Assembly: GCA_018806985.1 (NCBI GenBank)
Contig: JADANN010000018.1
Coordinates: forward strand, 1,954,501-2,018,500
Source of the DNA: Angiostrongylus vasorum
Taxonomy: Eukaryota; Nematoda; Chromadorea; Rhabditida; Metastrongylidae
Direction of reading: 5' to 3'
DNA length: 64,000 nucleotides
Translations under genes and position numbers: made by a program
Shown: one piece after another, positions 43,393-53,610 of the stretch
How the letters are laid out: each line of letters opens with the position of its first letter
Numbering within the stretch: the first letter of the stretch is position 1
Notes under the pieces: generated by a model
What the model saw: the letters and a program-made list of their open reading frames with translations, nothing else
Databases searched by the model: none
Told to the model about the DNA's origin: nothing

Positions 43393-45090
43393 TATTTTTT
43401 ACAATTAAGGTCTTATTATCACTATTTTGCTATTACTATATTATTATTGTTATATAAATGGTTTTGTTACTCACGTTTGAGATCCTGTGTCACGGTAAAG
43501 TCGACCTGCATTGAGGGAAATGATGCACAAACGAACACTTTCACCACAAATAATTCCTCCCAAAAATATACAATTCGTTTTATTCCACGGCGATAAAATT
43601 GTGGTTTTCCAGAGAACACTACTGCTTTTAACTTTCTTCTGTGTATTAGCTGAAAATAGTAGGAGGCATCGTTTTATCCATCCAGGGGTAGAACGTTGTT
43701 GCTACTTTCAGCATTACACGGTTTCACCTACCAAACGCATTGTGTTGGAACTTTGAGTGGTTTTGCTACTGATGGTGAAAGTATTTCGGTATTTTTTGCA
43801 ACCAAACATTTCAAACAACAGTGACGAGCCATCATAACAAAACTGACAATGATAGTAAGTAAATTACTGTTCAAAAAATTAAACGTTCCATGTCGTTCGT
43901 AGTGACCAGTGCTGGTTTTCAAATAAACCCGATAATGTCCGAATGCTTGGATACTTACGAAGTTGATAACTTGACATATTTGAAGAAGAGATTTATTCTA
44001 TCTTTCTTTGAAGAAAAGAACATTTCTGACATTTAGTGTTCACTCTAGCTTTGTTTAAAATTAAAACCTGCAAGGAACTGCAATTCTTATTGCGATTCGA
44101 CAAGAAAAACTTCGTCTTATTGACGAAGATCAATAGATTCAAAAGCTCTTTTCTCAATTGATAAAGTTCATTATAAGTTGAAATGTGCTTGTTGTGAGGT
44201 GTTGTTGTTTTCGAGCTCGCATTAACTGGAGAATGACTGATTAACAGGTGGAAGAGCCTTCGTATATAGGTGGGAACCGCCTGGTTTATAGCAGATGGAC
44301 CATAGTTATCGCTTTATGACTATTGAGAAAAGTTCCAGCAGATCTCGGTTTACAAGGGAATCCACTTTTCTGTGAGATTGTCGCTGTTCAATGCTTTCTC
44401 CCTCGGTCTCTTCTTTTCGTTCCTTACGTTTTTTCCTCATTTGAGTCTGCGTCAGCTGAAAGCGACTTTAACTCCGATTTCAGCTGATTTCTCGTCGAGA
44501 GTGATAACGAGAAGTTGAAGATGAGGGGGAATGTCACGAAACTTTGTGTGTTTTTTTGTTGAAAAGGCTAAAGAAAACGAATTTGAGAGAGAAGATGAAC
44601 GGGGTGATGATGTTAGTGGCGAGTGATCTAGTGGTTTAATACTACACTACCTTTATTTTTTAGATTTAGGAAGCCTTTCGACATTATTGTAGCGGACATT
44701 CCGCTTGTGGCGAATGTCTATGCATGGCAATATAGTGTCAGCTTTGAAAATCACTAACAAGAACAATGAACAGAGAGAGTCACAAGTATGTCCTGGATTT
44801 GATTTCTTGGGACTCCGTCGTATCCAGTGAGTGAGCTGCATGGTCGGATTTCGAGCTGACCACCTTGATGGCTCCAACCTCCGATAGCAAGTGAAAGATC
44901 ATCAAAGAATCGTAGTAGGCGGGCATTTTTTAAAGCATAACATGTTATGAACAATACTCTTAGGCCATCCAGAAATAGCTGAGCGTTTTTAACAGTATTA
45001 TTTAAAATCTCATAATTGCTTCAAACAAAATTTGCTTAGTCGAAAGAAAAATTGTTTAGGCCTACACGTTGTTGCCAATAAAAAACATTA
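43393..45090. other. Stretch without recognised gene or repeat
   Basis: I checked frames at 43390-43756, 43728-43922 and 44653-44954. None has splice junctions on both sides or a recognisable domain. The composition is AT-rich like the rest. Confidence 0.4.
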
Positions 45091-45096
45091 CTTATT

Positions 45097-45783
45097 CTAG
45101 TTGCATAAAATTCTGGTGTTCTGGAAGCGATGAAATCGTTGAAGGCATTTTTGCGCTATCGTGGGGTTGGTGAAGCATTTCTCGTGCAGGAAGTTTTCAA
45201 GGTGCCTGAAGAAGTGATAGGCAGAAGGAGAGAGCTCTTGAGTATGGCTGATGAGACAAATTTTGTAGCGCAACTCGACCAACTTCTGCAGCGCAAATTC
45301 CGGAACGTGAGACCGGGCGTTGTGGAGATGTTAGACTGGTCCTTCTCTGTTGACTAATGCCGGTCGTTGTTGTTGGAGTTCATGGTGCATTTCTATTCTT
45401 TATTTCGATTTTTTTTGTTTGTCATTTATTTCGTGCAGCACTCACTTCTCCAATTTTCTTGGCCTTCCTATGCGATTCAAGCGAGTGGATATTATTCCTG
45501 TGCTTACAGCTAGCTGTTTTGCAAGCTCACGAATAGTTGTTGGCGTGTTTGGCTGCAGTAGTGTATTCAATTCGTCGTCGTCGAGTTCACTGGGACATCC
45601 GCGGCCTTCCTCATATTCGAGGTCGAAGTCACCAGATCGGAGTTTCCGGAACCATGTTCGTACTGTCGATACGCCAACATCAGCTTCACCCCAAACTTCC
45701 TTAATGTTTCGAGCCGTCTCTGCCGCACTACCACCGAGTTTGAACTCATAAAGGAAAATTTGACCAAAATTCGTTTCTGACAT
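45097..45783 (-). pseudogene. mariner-family transposase, internally deleted
   Basis: The N-terminal helix-turn-helix region is well kept from the ATG at 45783: MSETNFGQIFLYEFKLGGSA, then VGVSTVRTWFRKLRSGDFDL and LNRIGRPRKLEK. A TGA replaces the Trp of the following WVPHEL-type linker, and a further frame of VLHEINDKQKK follows. The sequence then jumps to the C-terminal catalytic part: REGPV, stop, HLHNARSHV, then VELRYKICLI and LSPSAYHFFRHLENFLHEKC. The first catalytic Asp region is deleted. The Asp of the HDNARPH-type motif is His, and the final Asp (normally before YHFF) is Ala. It is therefore catalytically dead several times over. Full mariner proteins are about 340-350 residues; about 230 codons remain. 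It abuts the left end of a PLE. Confidence 0.85.
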
Positions 45784-45968
45784 CTGAGATTGCAAAGATC
45801 AATATTGGTAAAAAAATTAACTTTTAACAAACTATAAAAACATGTTCCCAGGATCGACTTTCTATTAACCTCGGCACTGGAGTATGAATGCGTTGTTTTC
45901 TTGTTCAGCATTCGCGAGGTTGTTAAACAGCATACATTTACTTCCACAGAAAAACACAATACAACAGT

Positions 45969-46004
45969 AGCTGACGTTTCGGCAGTATCGCCTTCTTCAG
46001 ACCC
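45969..46004 (-). ncRNA. Hammerhead-like motif l, left terminal repeat
   Basis: On the minus strand CUGAAGA-AGGCGAUACUGCC-GAAACGUC-AGCU. All core boxes are intact; helix II is GGC/GCC. Helix I is weakened by the change GGCU to GGGU. Confidence 0.6.
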
Positions 46005-46239
46005 TGGAAGGGTGTACTGATTTTCAATTTACTAGGCAAACCTTACAACGAAAATTCGAAAATCTTTTAAGTAATTCACATGTCTCAGCCTCAAGAAACA
46101 ATCGCAAACAAATTCTTCACGCTTCTGATAATAGTCAAAATAGAGTTGACATAAAATTCCGCATGTTTTCGGACGGCGTTCTCAGGACTGTCACTACCGC
46201 GATAGAAAGTTTATCTCTAACCTTACAGCCGCACAAAAA

Positions 46240-47385
46240 ATGTGGCATGCGAGAAATTGAGAGAATTAGTAAACTCAAAAACAATAAGATTGTCTGTTAG
46301 TGATAAGGGGGGGTGAAACTTCGCAGTTATTGCTCGCCAGCTGGATGTTGAGATAACAGAGGAACATGTGATGCTACGCTCTATCGCCCATCCTCTGAAA
46401 AGGAATATAAAAGTCAATACCGAAAACTAAACAATCAGTGAGTCAATGTGGCAAAAGCTGCAGGCTTAAAACCATCGGTTATTTCGCACTTTAAAATCGA
46501 TAAACCAACATGTCCCGTCCTATACGTACTTATCAGAACACATAAGTTGGTATTACCTGGTGATCTTGCGTCAACCAATCCGTCATCATTTAAGGTTAGA
46601 GCCATCATCAGCCGAGTGGACGGGCCAACGGATAGAATAACCCGGTTTTTCAAGCCTAATACTTACCCAGTTGGTTAACCATATTCCATCTCACCTCACA
46701 AACACCCAAATGTTCCTAGAACGTCTACGTAACGCGTTTCCTAATAACGCGTACGTGATGGAGTCCTTCGACGTTACCGCGCTGTACCACCAACGCATCG
46801 AATGAATCCGCAATGCAAGCCATCTTCGAACTTTTTGTTGAACATGAAGGAAGAATAAATATGCATGGCTTGTCCATCCAGCAGCTAATGGCTCTCTTAA
46901 AGGAGTGCCTAAACTGCTCGATTTTCAGATGGTCTGGGGAAATATTTCGCGCAAATAAGGTGGCTGGCAATGGGACAGCGACTGGCACCAAGCTTTGCCA
47001 TTGTGTTTATGTCTAGGATAGAAGCCCCTGTTCTCGATCTCCGGCCACTACTCTACTGCAGATATGTAGATGATTGCTTTGTCATCTTCCATACGCAGGA
47101 GGAGATGGAGCAAATGCTTCGAATTATTGAAAGAGCACTCTGAGTACATTAAGTTCACCCGGGAGAAACCGAGAAAAGACTGGCTTTCGTTTTTAAATGT
47201 TCAAATAAACCTATCAAGTAGCGGTTACCTGACAAAGTGGTGCCGAAAGCCAAGTAACAAGAACATCCTCGTTCATTTCCTTTCTTTCCACCCTTCACAC
47301 ACAAAGAGGGCGCTTGTGAGAAACATGTTTCGAACAGCCACCTCTGTAGTGCACAACCAGGGAACTAAAGGAAGAATCGCGCGAC
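46240..47385 (+). pseudogene. PLE reverse transcriptase region, frameshifted
   Basis: The pieces in order are: LSVSDKGG-like sequence (46286); KAAGLKPSVISHFKIDKPTC then PVLYVLIRTHKLV (46450-46550); SFKVRAIISRVDGPTDRI (46590-46635); MQAIFELFVEHEGRINMHGL (46813); SIQQLMALLKECLNCSIFRW; LAPSFAIVFMSRIEAPVLDL then RPLLYCRYVDDCFVI (46985-47085) with the YVDD catalytic motif; EYIKFTREKPRKDWLSFLNV then QINLSSSGYLTKW (47140-47240); and KPSNKNILVHFLSFHPSHTK. At least three frame changes separate them, so no functional RT is encoded. The order and spacing are those of PLE RT domains. Confidence 0.8.
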
Positions 47386-48033
47386 TTGGCTCGGCAAATA
47401 GCCATCTCCAATGGCTACGAAGTAGTTACCGCACGAGATAAGTTTAGAAGGAGGGCGACACGCCGAAGCGAAACACTTGGCCAAAAGAAAGTCCCGTTTA
47501 TGTTGCCTTTTATTAGCGATGAAGTAAGCGTAGCTATTAAACGGTGCTTAAGAAGGACAGGTCTAGAGGAATCGGTAGCGATAGTTGAAATACCACCGGC
47601 TACTCTACGTCGTCAGTTAGTTCGTAACCGCCTGTACGACCGTCTATGCGAAACAACTAATTGCGTAATTTGCCCTTACGGCAGGGACGGTGATTGCATG
47701 AGTTCAGGTACGATATACCCGATCTCTTGTAATAATTGCGGAGATGAACACATTGGCGAAACGGGCAGGCCTTTGTGTATCCGTACAAAAGAACACCCAG
47801 ATGGCAAACGAAAACCAAGACAAAGTACCCCACTAGGCACGCATAGGACACAAAAGCACAGCGGGGACGACCTTGAAGTAAAAGTCAATATCCTTGCGCA
47901 GGAGACCAGAACACCAGCGCGAAAACTTCTTGAGGCTTTTTGGATAAATGCCAAGAACCCTACAATGATTAGCAGGGATGAATGCCCAGAGGTCATACGC
48001 GACCTGACCCCGTATGTTCGCATCAATTTCTGA
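47386..48033 (+). CDS. PLE C-terminal GIY-YIG endonuclease, intact frame
   Basis: An uninterrupted 215-codon frame, the longest transposon frame in the window. Residues 1-95 (ARQIAISNGYEVVTARDKFR, then LPFISDEVSVAIKRCLRR) form the linker after the RT thumb. A Cys-rich motif follows (CETTNCVICPYGRDGDC, then CNNC), typical of PLE GIY-YIG domains and probably metal-binding. The GIY-YIG core is SGTIYPISCNNCGDEHIGET then GRPLCIRTKEH, giving Y, I-G-E-T, the catalytic Arg and the following E-H. STPLGTHRTQKHSGDDLEVK and QETRTPARKLLEAFWINAKN complete the domain with the expected late Glu. The family nicks target DNA for target-primed insertion. The upstream RT is frameshifted, so this is the tail of a dead polyprotein, not an independent gene. 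Confidence 0.85.
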   Translation: MARQIAISNGYEVVTARDKFRRRATRRSETLGQKKVPFMLPFISDEVSVAIKRCLRRTGLEESVAIVEIPPATLRRQLVRNRLYDRLCETTNCVICPYGRDGDCMSSGTIYPISCNNCGDEHIGETGRPLCIRTKEHPDGKRKPRQSTPLGTHRTQKHSGDDLEVKVNILAQETRTPARKLLEAFWINAKNPTMISRDECPEVIRDLTPYVRINF

Positions 48034-48227
48034 TGTGGGATGGTGCAGTCATCAACCTTATGCGACCATAATCAGCTGTTCTAATCTTCCTCATTGGAAG
48101 TCACGTAAAAAGCGGTGAGTTTTCTTTCGGGAAGCTGTTGACCATGTAATTACCATAGAGTTTTTTCGTTTTCTTGCATGTTATTGAAGCGTTTGGCCTA
48201 GTAAATTATATCTCAGTGTACCCTTCT

Positions 48228-48264
48228 AGGCTCTGAAGAAGGCGATACTGCCGAAACGTCAGCT
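48228..48264 (+). ncRNA. Hammerhead-like motif m, right terminal repeat (best copy)
   Basis: GGCU-CUGAAGA-AGGCGAUACUGCC-GAAACGUC-AGCU. The core CUGANGA, GAAA and cleavage triplet GUC are all present. Helix I pairs GGCU with AGCU (three Watson-Crick pairs and one G-U), helix II pairs GGC with GCC, and helix III is only the palindrome ACGU, which would need dimerisation. One unpaired A at the base of helix II departs from the ideal core. Confidence 0.65.
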
Positions 48265-48344
48265 GCTGTTGTATTGTATTGTGTTTTTGTATGGAAGTAA
48301 ATGTATGCTGTTTAACAACCTCGCGATTGCTGAACAAGAAAACG

Positions 48345-48883
48345 ACGCATTCAACATGGTTACAAAAAGCATAAAATTAGCTTTCCAATGATGTTACAGC
48401 TTACAGAACATATTTTATTGGCAAAAACACATTAAAACGATAATTGTTTCAAAACGCTGATTTATTTCTGAACAGCCCAATAGTAGAACCATAACATTGT
48501 GACAGTCTCGCATGTGTTTTATAGGAAAGACGGTGGCGGACTTTCCAAACAAGTCATTTAGTGGAAGTTGAATAGCGCACCATTGAAGGTGTTGCGGAAA
48601 CGGAGCGGTGTGATGGTCATGAAATGGAATATTAATAAAGCCGCTGTTATGCTGACGAGAGTTCAAGACGCGTCTGTTTCCTCGAAGTGGATTAGATACC
48701 GACTGTTCTTCCCCTGTGAACGCACAGAAAATATAATATACGATGAGTACGTGTGAAAGACTTCGCTAGAAGACTTCAAGATCGTCGTCTAGTTGAGTTG
48801 CATTGTACGCTGGTGCTACGACACCATTAGCTTCTCATTTTGTTGAAGAAGTCAGTAGGAGGATTTCGAAAAAATGTAGTTGA
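48345..48883. other. No confident gene
   Basis: 48510-48560 has an acceptor-like TTTTATAG followed by short open frames, and 48785-48875 reads LYAGATTPLASHFVEEVSRR in one frame. They lie just left of a saposin-like segment and may be decayed exons of the same gene, but the junctions do not work. Confidence 0.3.
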
Positions 48884-49153
48884 TGTGTGGGTTGTTACAA
48901 GGCTATTGCAGAGCTCTACGATCGGAAATATGCTGCTGAACACGCTAGAAGGGTTGTCACTGAGGCCCTTTGCTATTGTAAAACGAATATTTTCTAGAAT
49001 GCTCCAGTAGACGTCGCACAATGTGTACACGATCTGTACGAAGCTTTACAAGGATTATTTATTGTAGTCAAGAATTATAGCTCCTATATAATGGTCTTTG
49101 GTTGTAGGAAAGCAGCGAAAGCTATATGTGGTATTATAATTGATTTAGGCTGA
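48884..49153 (+). pseudogene. Possible saposin-like secreted protein fragment
   Basis: One frame of 90 codons with a single TAG at 48995. It reads CVGCYKAIAELYDRKYAAEH, ARRVVTEALCYC, then (after the stop) APVDVAQCVHDLYEALQGLF and GCRKAAKAICG. Cysteines fall at codons 1, 4, 30, 32, 47, 74 and 82. This is close to the saposin B pattern C-x2-C, C, C, C-x(5-7)-C, with amphipathic helices between. The in-frame TAG is also the end of a good acceptor (AATATTTTCTAG), so the second half (48998-49153) may be a proper last exon and the first half an exon whose donor I cannot place; the only GT between them would give a 20-nt intron. A TGA directly precedes codon 1. It is either a pseudogene or mis-split. 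KAIAELYDRK resembles KFAAARLYDMK at 51.65 kb. Confidence 0.3.
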
Positions 49154-49184
49154 GTAAGAATGATCTGTGAGTGACCTCCGTCAA

Positions 49185-49870
49185 TTTTGATTGCAAGCAA
49201 GATTTACAATGCAAAACTCCGGAAAGCAAGTGTATGCAGTGGGAAACGAACGCGCTATTACCTTTTCGGGGGGCTAACGCATTCATCACCACACCATGCG
49301 GGTCACTCGTTTCGCCTGTCTATCAGCTAGTTGTATCGATCAATGCCATCAGCTATCACCCATCAGCGGCAATGATCTGGGAGCCCAAACCGGCATCACA
49401 TCAAAGCTATTATTATTGTTATTAGCCCCCCTGATAGGTAATAGCGCGTTCGCTCCCACCGCAGACACCTGTGTTCTGGAGTTTTGCAGATACCTCAGCA
49501 TCGTTGTGGTTGGAATCCACATAATACCCTACTGTGAAAAATTAAAGTAGGCAGGAAGTAAAAGTTAACATTGTGATTTCAACTATTGCTTCGGCTTAAG
49601 TGGGTTCAATGCCGATTTGTGCTGCTCAGGTCAATACTGGTGACGGGTGATTGCTGATGGCAGCGTTAAGTAGAAACCTAGCTGAGAGAAACGTAAAACA
49701 ATGGCCTCAGTGGTGCAGTGTGTAATACGCGAAACCCTGGAAAGGGTAATTGTATTCGATCTGGTCCGGAGTCCAAGTTTTGCGAATATCTCAGCAACAT
49801 TGTGATTGTATATCACATCATACCCTGCCGTGAAAAAAATATAGTAGGCAGCAAATAAGGGGTTAACAAT
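49185..49870. repeat. Three SINE-C copies
   Basis: A minus-strand copy (49185-49400), a plus-strand 3' half (49425-49560) and a full plus-strand copy (49575-49870). The last has the model A-box ATGGCCTCAGTGGTGCAGTG and the B-box TGTATTCGATCTGGTCC. Confidence 0.7.
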
Positions 49871-49894
49871 GGTAACACAGTTCTTCGACTGGCA

Positions 49895-50238
49895 TGTAAC
49901 TTTTTCACATGACACGTCATCACATATACTGTGTGCATCCAATGACTTCTTAACTCGATTCGATTTCCTCACATTCGTCAGATACGTTCGAATATCTCGC
50001 GTGTTGTTTTTTATTGCTGCTTGAGGACTTCATCTTCTTTATGAATGTCGTAGAATGCTGTTCGAATCTATTCTCCTCGCAGTTTGGAGATAGCCGAGCT
50101 TAATCGTACCCATGTGGATGGTAGCCGAGCCAAATCGTGCCCATGTGGATTGAAGGAGAGCTTTGGGGGAGGGGGGTCGGACTAACGTCTTTGGTTACTG
50201 ATCGACGACACCACAAGCCATTGCACTACCCCCCTCCC
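49895..50238 (-). repeat. SINE family A, diverged copy
   Basis: The minus strand has GGTAGTGCAATGGCTTGTGG at the head and the ATTCTACGACATTCATAAAG body block. A roughly 28-bp duplication (GAGC-AAATCGT-CCCATGTGGAT) is present at 50095-50150. Confidence 0.55.
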
Positions 50239-50252
50239 TCCACTCTATCTCT

Positions 50253-50352
50253 CTCTGTATATATATATATATATATATATACATATATATATACATATAT
50301 ATACATATACATATGCATATATATATATATATATATATACATATACACACAT
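50253..50352. repeat. AT/ATAC microsatellite
   Basis: TA dinucleotides with CATA interruptions, immediately beside the head of the SINE A copy. Confidence 0.9.
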
Positions 50353-51632
50353 ATGTATGCATATTTGCAATTTCAAAAGTGTAGCGCCTTCATCCTTAGT
50401 ACAGTGTTTGTGTTATCGTGTACCAAACATTATTAAAACACTCCTTTCTGGTTCTTTCGAAGGATTTTCCCTGTTACCACAAAGAGCAGCAGTCACTACA
50501 ATTATTTTTTATGCGAATACTCCTTGTGTGATCCGATGTACTGTCTACCACTTGTAATGTTCACTAGCAGTAATCCCTGTTCTTGATCGAATGAAACTCT
50601 TTCGGACACCAAAAAATCATGTGCCAATGTTTCGCTCATTTAGGGGATAGAAGAGATATGATGATTTCTACTTCAGCTGTTTTTATGAGGACGTAACTAC
50701 CGATGGTTGGCCGAACTCTGTAGTTATTTGCCACACACGCCCATCTCAAGTGTGAAACTGTGGCTACCAGCAATAAATTATTTATTCAAAATTGAGACGG
50801 TCTTGCTATAATTTCATGTCGAAAAACTCCAGAAAATTTCGATGAGATCATGGAATCGGATAATATTTGAACTACAGTGCAATACTAAAAGTAGTGTTCA
50901 CTCACTAGATTTCACTAGATAAACAGGTTCAGTGTTGGAGTGTCGTCGTTGGAGAGCTGTGGATGAGAGCTGAGATGAAGAAGTGAGAGCGTCGAGATGA
51001 GCGGTTAGTAATTCATCCAGCTGTACGGATTGCGAGCTCGCTTATCGAACATCGTGTACACCCAAGAGTAGGGATTTCTTGGCTGACGGTACATGTCTGC
51101 TGCGTAGCGAAATGAACGCTTCTTCTAAAACCCAACAAAAGCCATGACGTCTGCGACGAATGCAAAATATTTTTCAAATGTTTTTGTAAACCTATTTAAA
51201 CTAGCAAAAGCCGTCTTAGAAGATTTTTTTTATTTCGAATAGTGATAGTGTCGCGAAACTTTTAGTTCCTGTTGTACAGTTATGGACATTTCAAATAGTG
51301 CATAAATATTTAGTAATGATGTTTTGGCACAAAAAGTCTATTTAACTCCAACTAGTTCCTCTTAAGTTCTTCATGCGTCCAAGCAATTCTGGTGCTGAGA
51401 CGGCAAGCCCTCACCTGAGTCATCCAGCTATAAGGATTCCTGCCTCCCAAACCCTGTTCGGCAGCCATCCACGAATACGGATTGCGAGCTCGTTTTACGT
51501 CTGTCCAGAAGGGCAGAATTTTTGCAACATCTGTAAGAAAAATCTTGTTCGATGCTATTTATAGTTCAATTTTTGGTTCTGCTATCAGTCAGCCATTCAA
51601 ATTAAGATTTTTTTCATACGATTCTTTGACAG
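50353..51632. other. No confident gene
   Basis: A GGATTGCGAGCTCG-containing block occurs twice (51027 and 51478), pointing to a small local duplication. The frame at 51373-51564 spans the second copy but lacks splice support. Confidence 0.35.
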
Positions 51633-51690
51633 AAGATTGGTAGTGACAAAGTTTGCAGCAGCACGTCTGTACGACATGAAGGGCATGAAA
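51633..51690 (+). CDS. Candidate exon, possible small secreted family
   Basis: Between acceptor GATTCTTTGACAG and donor AAA-GTGAGT, 58 nt encode RLVVTKFAAARLYDMKGMK, starting with one base of a split codon and ending in phase 0. K-F-A-A-A-R-L-Y-D is similar to K-A-I-A-E-L-Y-D at 48.9 kb. Both flanking sites are good, but no partner exon was identified. Confidence 0.3.
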
Positions 51691-52069
51691 GTGAGTGTGA
51701 AGAAATTCTCTCCGTTGATAAGCGTGTTTTTCTACGCTACGCTTTCTTTAAATGGCTCCAATTGCAATCATGAGAAAGAAGAAGTAGATTTCTCCAACCT
51801 GTATGAGAAACAACAGTAATATCTTCTTTGCCTACTAATAAAAAATAACCTGTCGTTAGGCTCTACTCGATGAGTTATCCAGGAAAATTCTGCTCAAAAA
51901 ACATTTGTAGTCAATAAATATTCTGAGAACGTTCGAATTTACTTTAATGTTCACTGGTAAAATTCCAGCACTTTTGTTGGTCTCTTATTTTTTAAATTTT
52001 ATGGTTTTATGGATTTTTTTTAAAACTTCTGCCATTTTTTCTTTTCCATTCTTTTCCATCTTTTACTTT
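51691..52069. other. No recognised feature
   Basis: AT-rich with T-rich runs; no repeat family. Confidence 0.4.
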
Positions 52070-52430
52070 TACATGACATCACATCACATATGGTACGGCT
52101 CCCGGCACTTGGTTCAATCTATGCCTTTCCTCGTGTACATCATCCATGTACCTTCTGGAGCCTGGGCCTGACTGCTATTTGATCATTTTTACATCTCGTT
52201 ATGGATGTCAATGAGTGCTAGTGGAGTCGAATTCCCTGGAATTGTAGGATAGCCGTGCCAGGGCGTACTCATGCCTTCACCACAAGCACTTATAATGTTA
52301 TGTGAATTAGAAAAAGCTTCCAGACAAGTTGCGACCGAATTTCGGATGGGGAGTCTTGGTTGACTCGTGATGGGTTGGAGCTCACTCCTTGCACATAATG
52401 AACGACGTTTCTACTACTACGCTATGCATA
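52070..52430 (-). repeat. SINE family A, old degenerate copy
   Basis: The minus-strand order of family A blocks (tRNA-like head near 52420, AAGTTGCGACC, GAATTCCCTGGAATTGTAGG, TTCATGACATC-like tail) is recognisable but heavily mutated. Its head is shared with 29110-29240, so this insertion predates the segmental duplication. Confidence 0.45.
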
Positions 52431-53278
52431 TTTTGTTTCGTTCTTTTTGTGCAGTCACTAAATAATAACAGCGCACTTATGTCCACTGGGGAGCGGAGTA
52501 AACATGAGGAAATAGGCATTCTCTCATAATTGGATCCGTAGTTCTAAATAAATCAGATTCTCTAAGGGTCTCTTACAAATTGTGTGCAATTAACTAAATA
52601 ATACAGCAACTCGACACCCGACAAGAATGGCGCTTAGAGCTTACGAGTAGGACTTGTAGATGTGTGTCAAAATGCAGCATGGACTTGAATAACAACGGAT
52701 TTGATTCCTTCTTCGTTAAGCCTTACTCTTAGAAGTTGACGTTTGAGCTCATTTCATCGCATATAAATTGCTTCTAAAAACAAATGGTGTGCACCCTTTT
52801 TCGCTGTGATATGTTTCACTGAGCTCTTCTTTCGGCAACTTTTTCGTTGGAAGTTGGTTTAGGTTATTACTCTATAGCGTCCGCTATTTGAGCAACCAGT
52901 GTATTCTTGAAGAAGTTTAAATGCTTTGCAACAAATCCTGGATAACTGTTTTCTGAAACTATTAAGCAGAAGCAGCCCCCTATACGTATCGAGCAGAAGA
53001 AGGTGTTGAATATTCTTGCCAAGGCTTAATGAAAGTCGGTTTGAAAATTGCTGATTCGCTGTGTACCAGCTAATTTGATAGCCAGTGCTACACGATGCAT
53101 TGCCAGTTCAAGGTAGATCATATTAAAAGCGGGAATCGACCAACACCAGTCCTGTGTAAAATGGGCACTCTCGAGTGAGACTCTTCAATTGAGCGGCTAT
53201 CTTCTTGCACTGGATTCGAGTCGATGCGGAACATCAAAATCAACGATCAGTTCTGTACCAAGGTCTCGGATCAAAACC

Positions 53279-53313
53279 GTTCTGAGGGAGGTGAAAGCGC
53301 CGAAACGTTACCC
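53279..53313 (+). ncRNA. Hammerhead-like motif n
   Basis: UUCUGAGGG-AGGUGAAAGCGCC-GAAACGUUACC. Helix II is GGUG/CGCC (one U-G pair), another covarying variant. A9 of the CUGANGA box is G. GAAAC and GUU are intact. Confidence 0.45.
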
Positions 53314-53610
53314 CAATAAAATCAGGTGTCAGCTCAGCAATCTGGACCTCGGGTTAACTTAATAATCGAAGAAGGTAGCACTTAGACTGTGACTGCTACA
53401 AGACAAAGACACCTCCTCTGGTAAAAGATAGTTTTCTTTTCATTCAGAAACAATGAGAGAAACTTGAAAACCATAACTCGGGAAGAGACATTAAGTTGCA
53501 TTCAAATCTCCATAGGCTTCTTTTTCAGTTTTTTTTTCCCCATAACACAAAGCGTTATATAAAAAACAACTTAGTTCATTGACGAGCTCACATAATGTAA
53601 TTGCAAATCT

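Larger units (their letters stand above)
45852..48344 (+). mobile_element. Penelope-like element with inverted terminal repeats, best copy
   Basis: The body is flanked by inverted repeats of about 150 bp: 45880-46035 and, in reverse complement, 48195-48344. Both contain GTAAATGTATGCTGTTTAAC, ACAACCTCGCGA and one hammerhead-like motif. The left repeat extends outward through GCCGAGGTTAATAGAA, also seen at 60.25 kb. This inverted layout with a ribozyme in each repeat gives credible element boundaries. The coding region (about 46240-48033) has RT and GIY-YIG domains with several frameshifts, so the copy is inactive but recent relative to the others. Confidence 0.8.

Noticed and set aside
45567..45959. 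130-codon minus-strand frame entering the mariner region
   Set aside because: It is out of frame with the mariner transposase and begins in the PLE terminal repeat; no independent gene is indicated.
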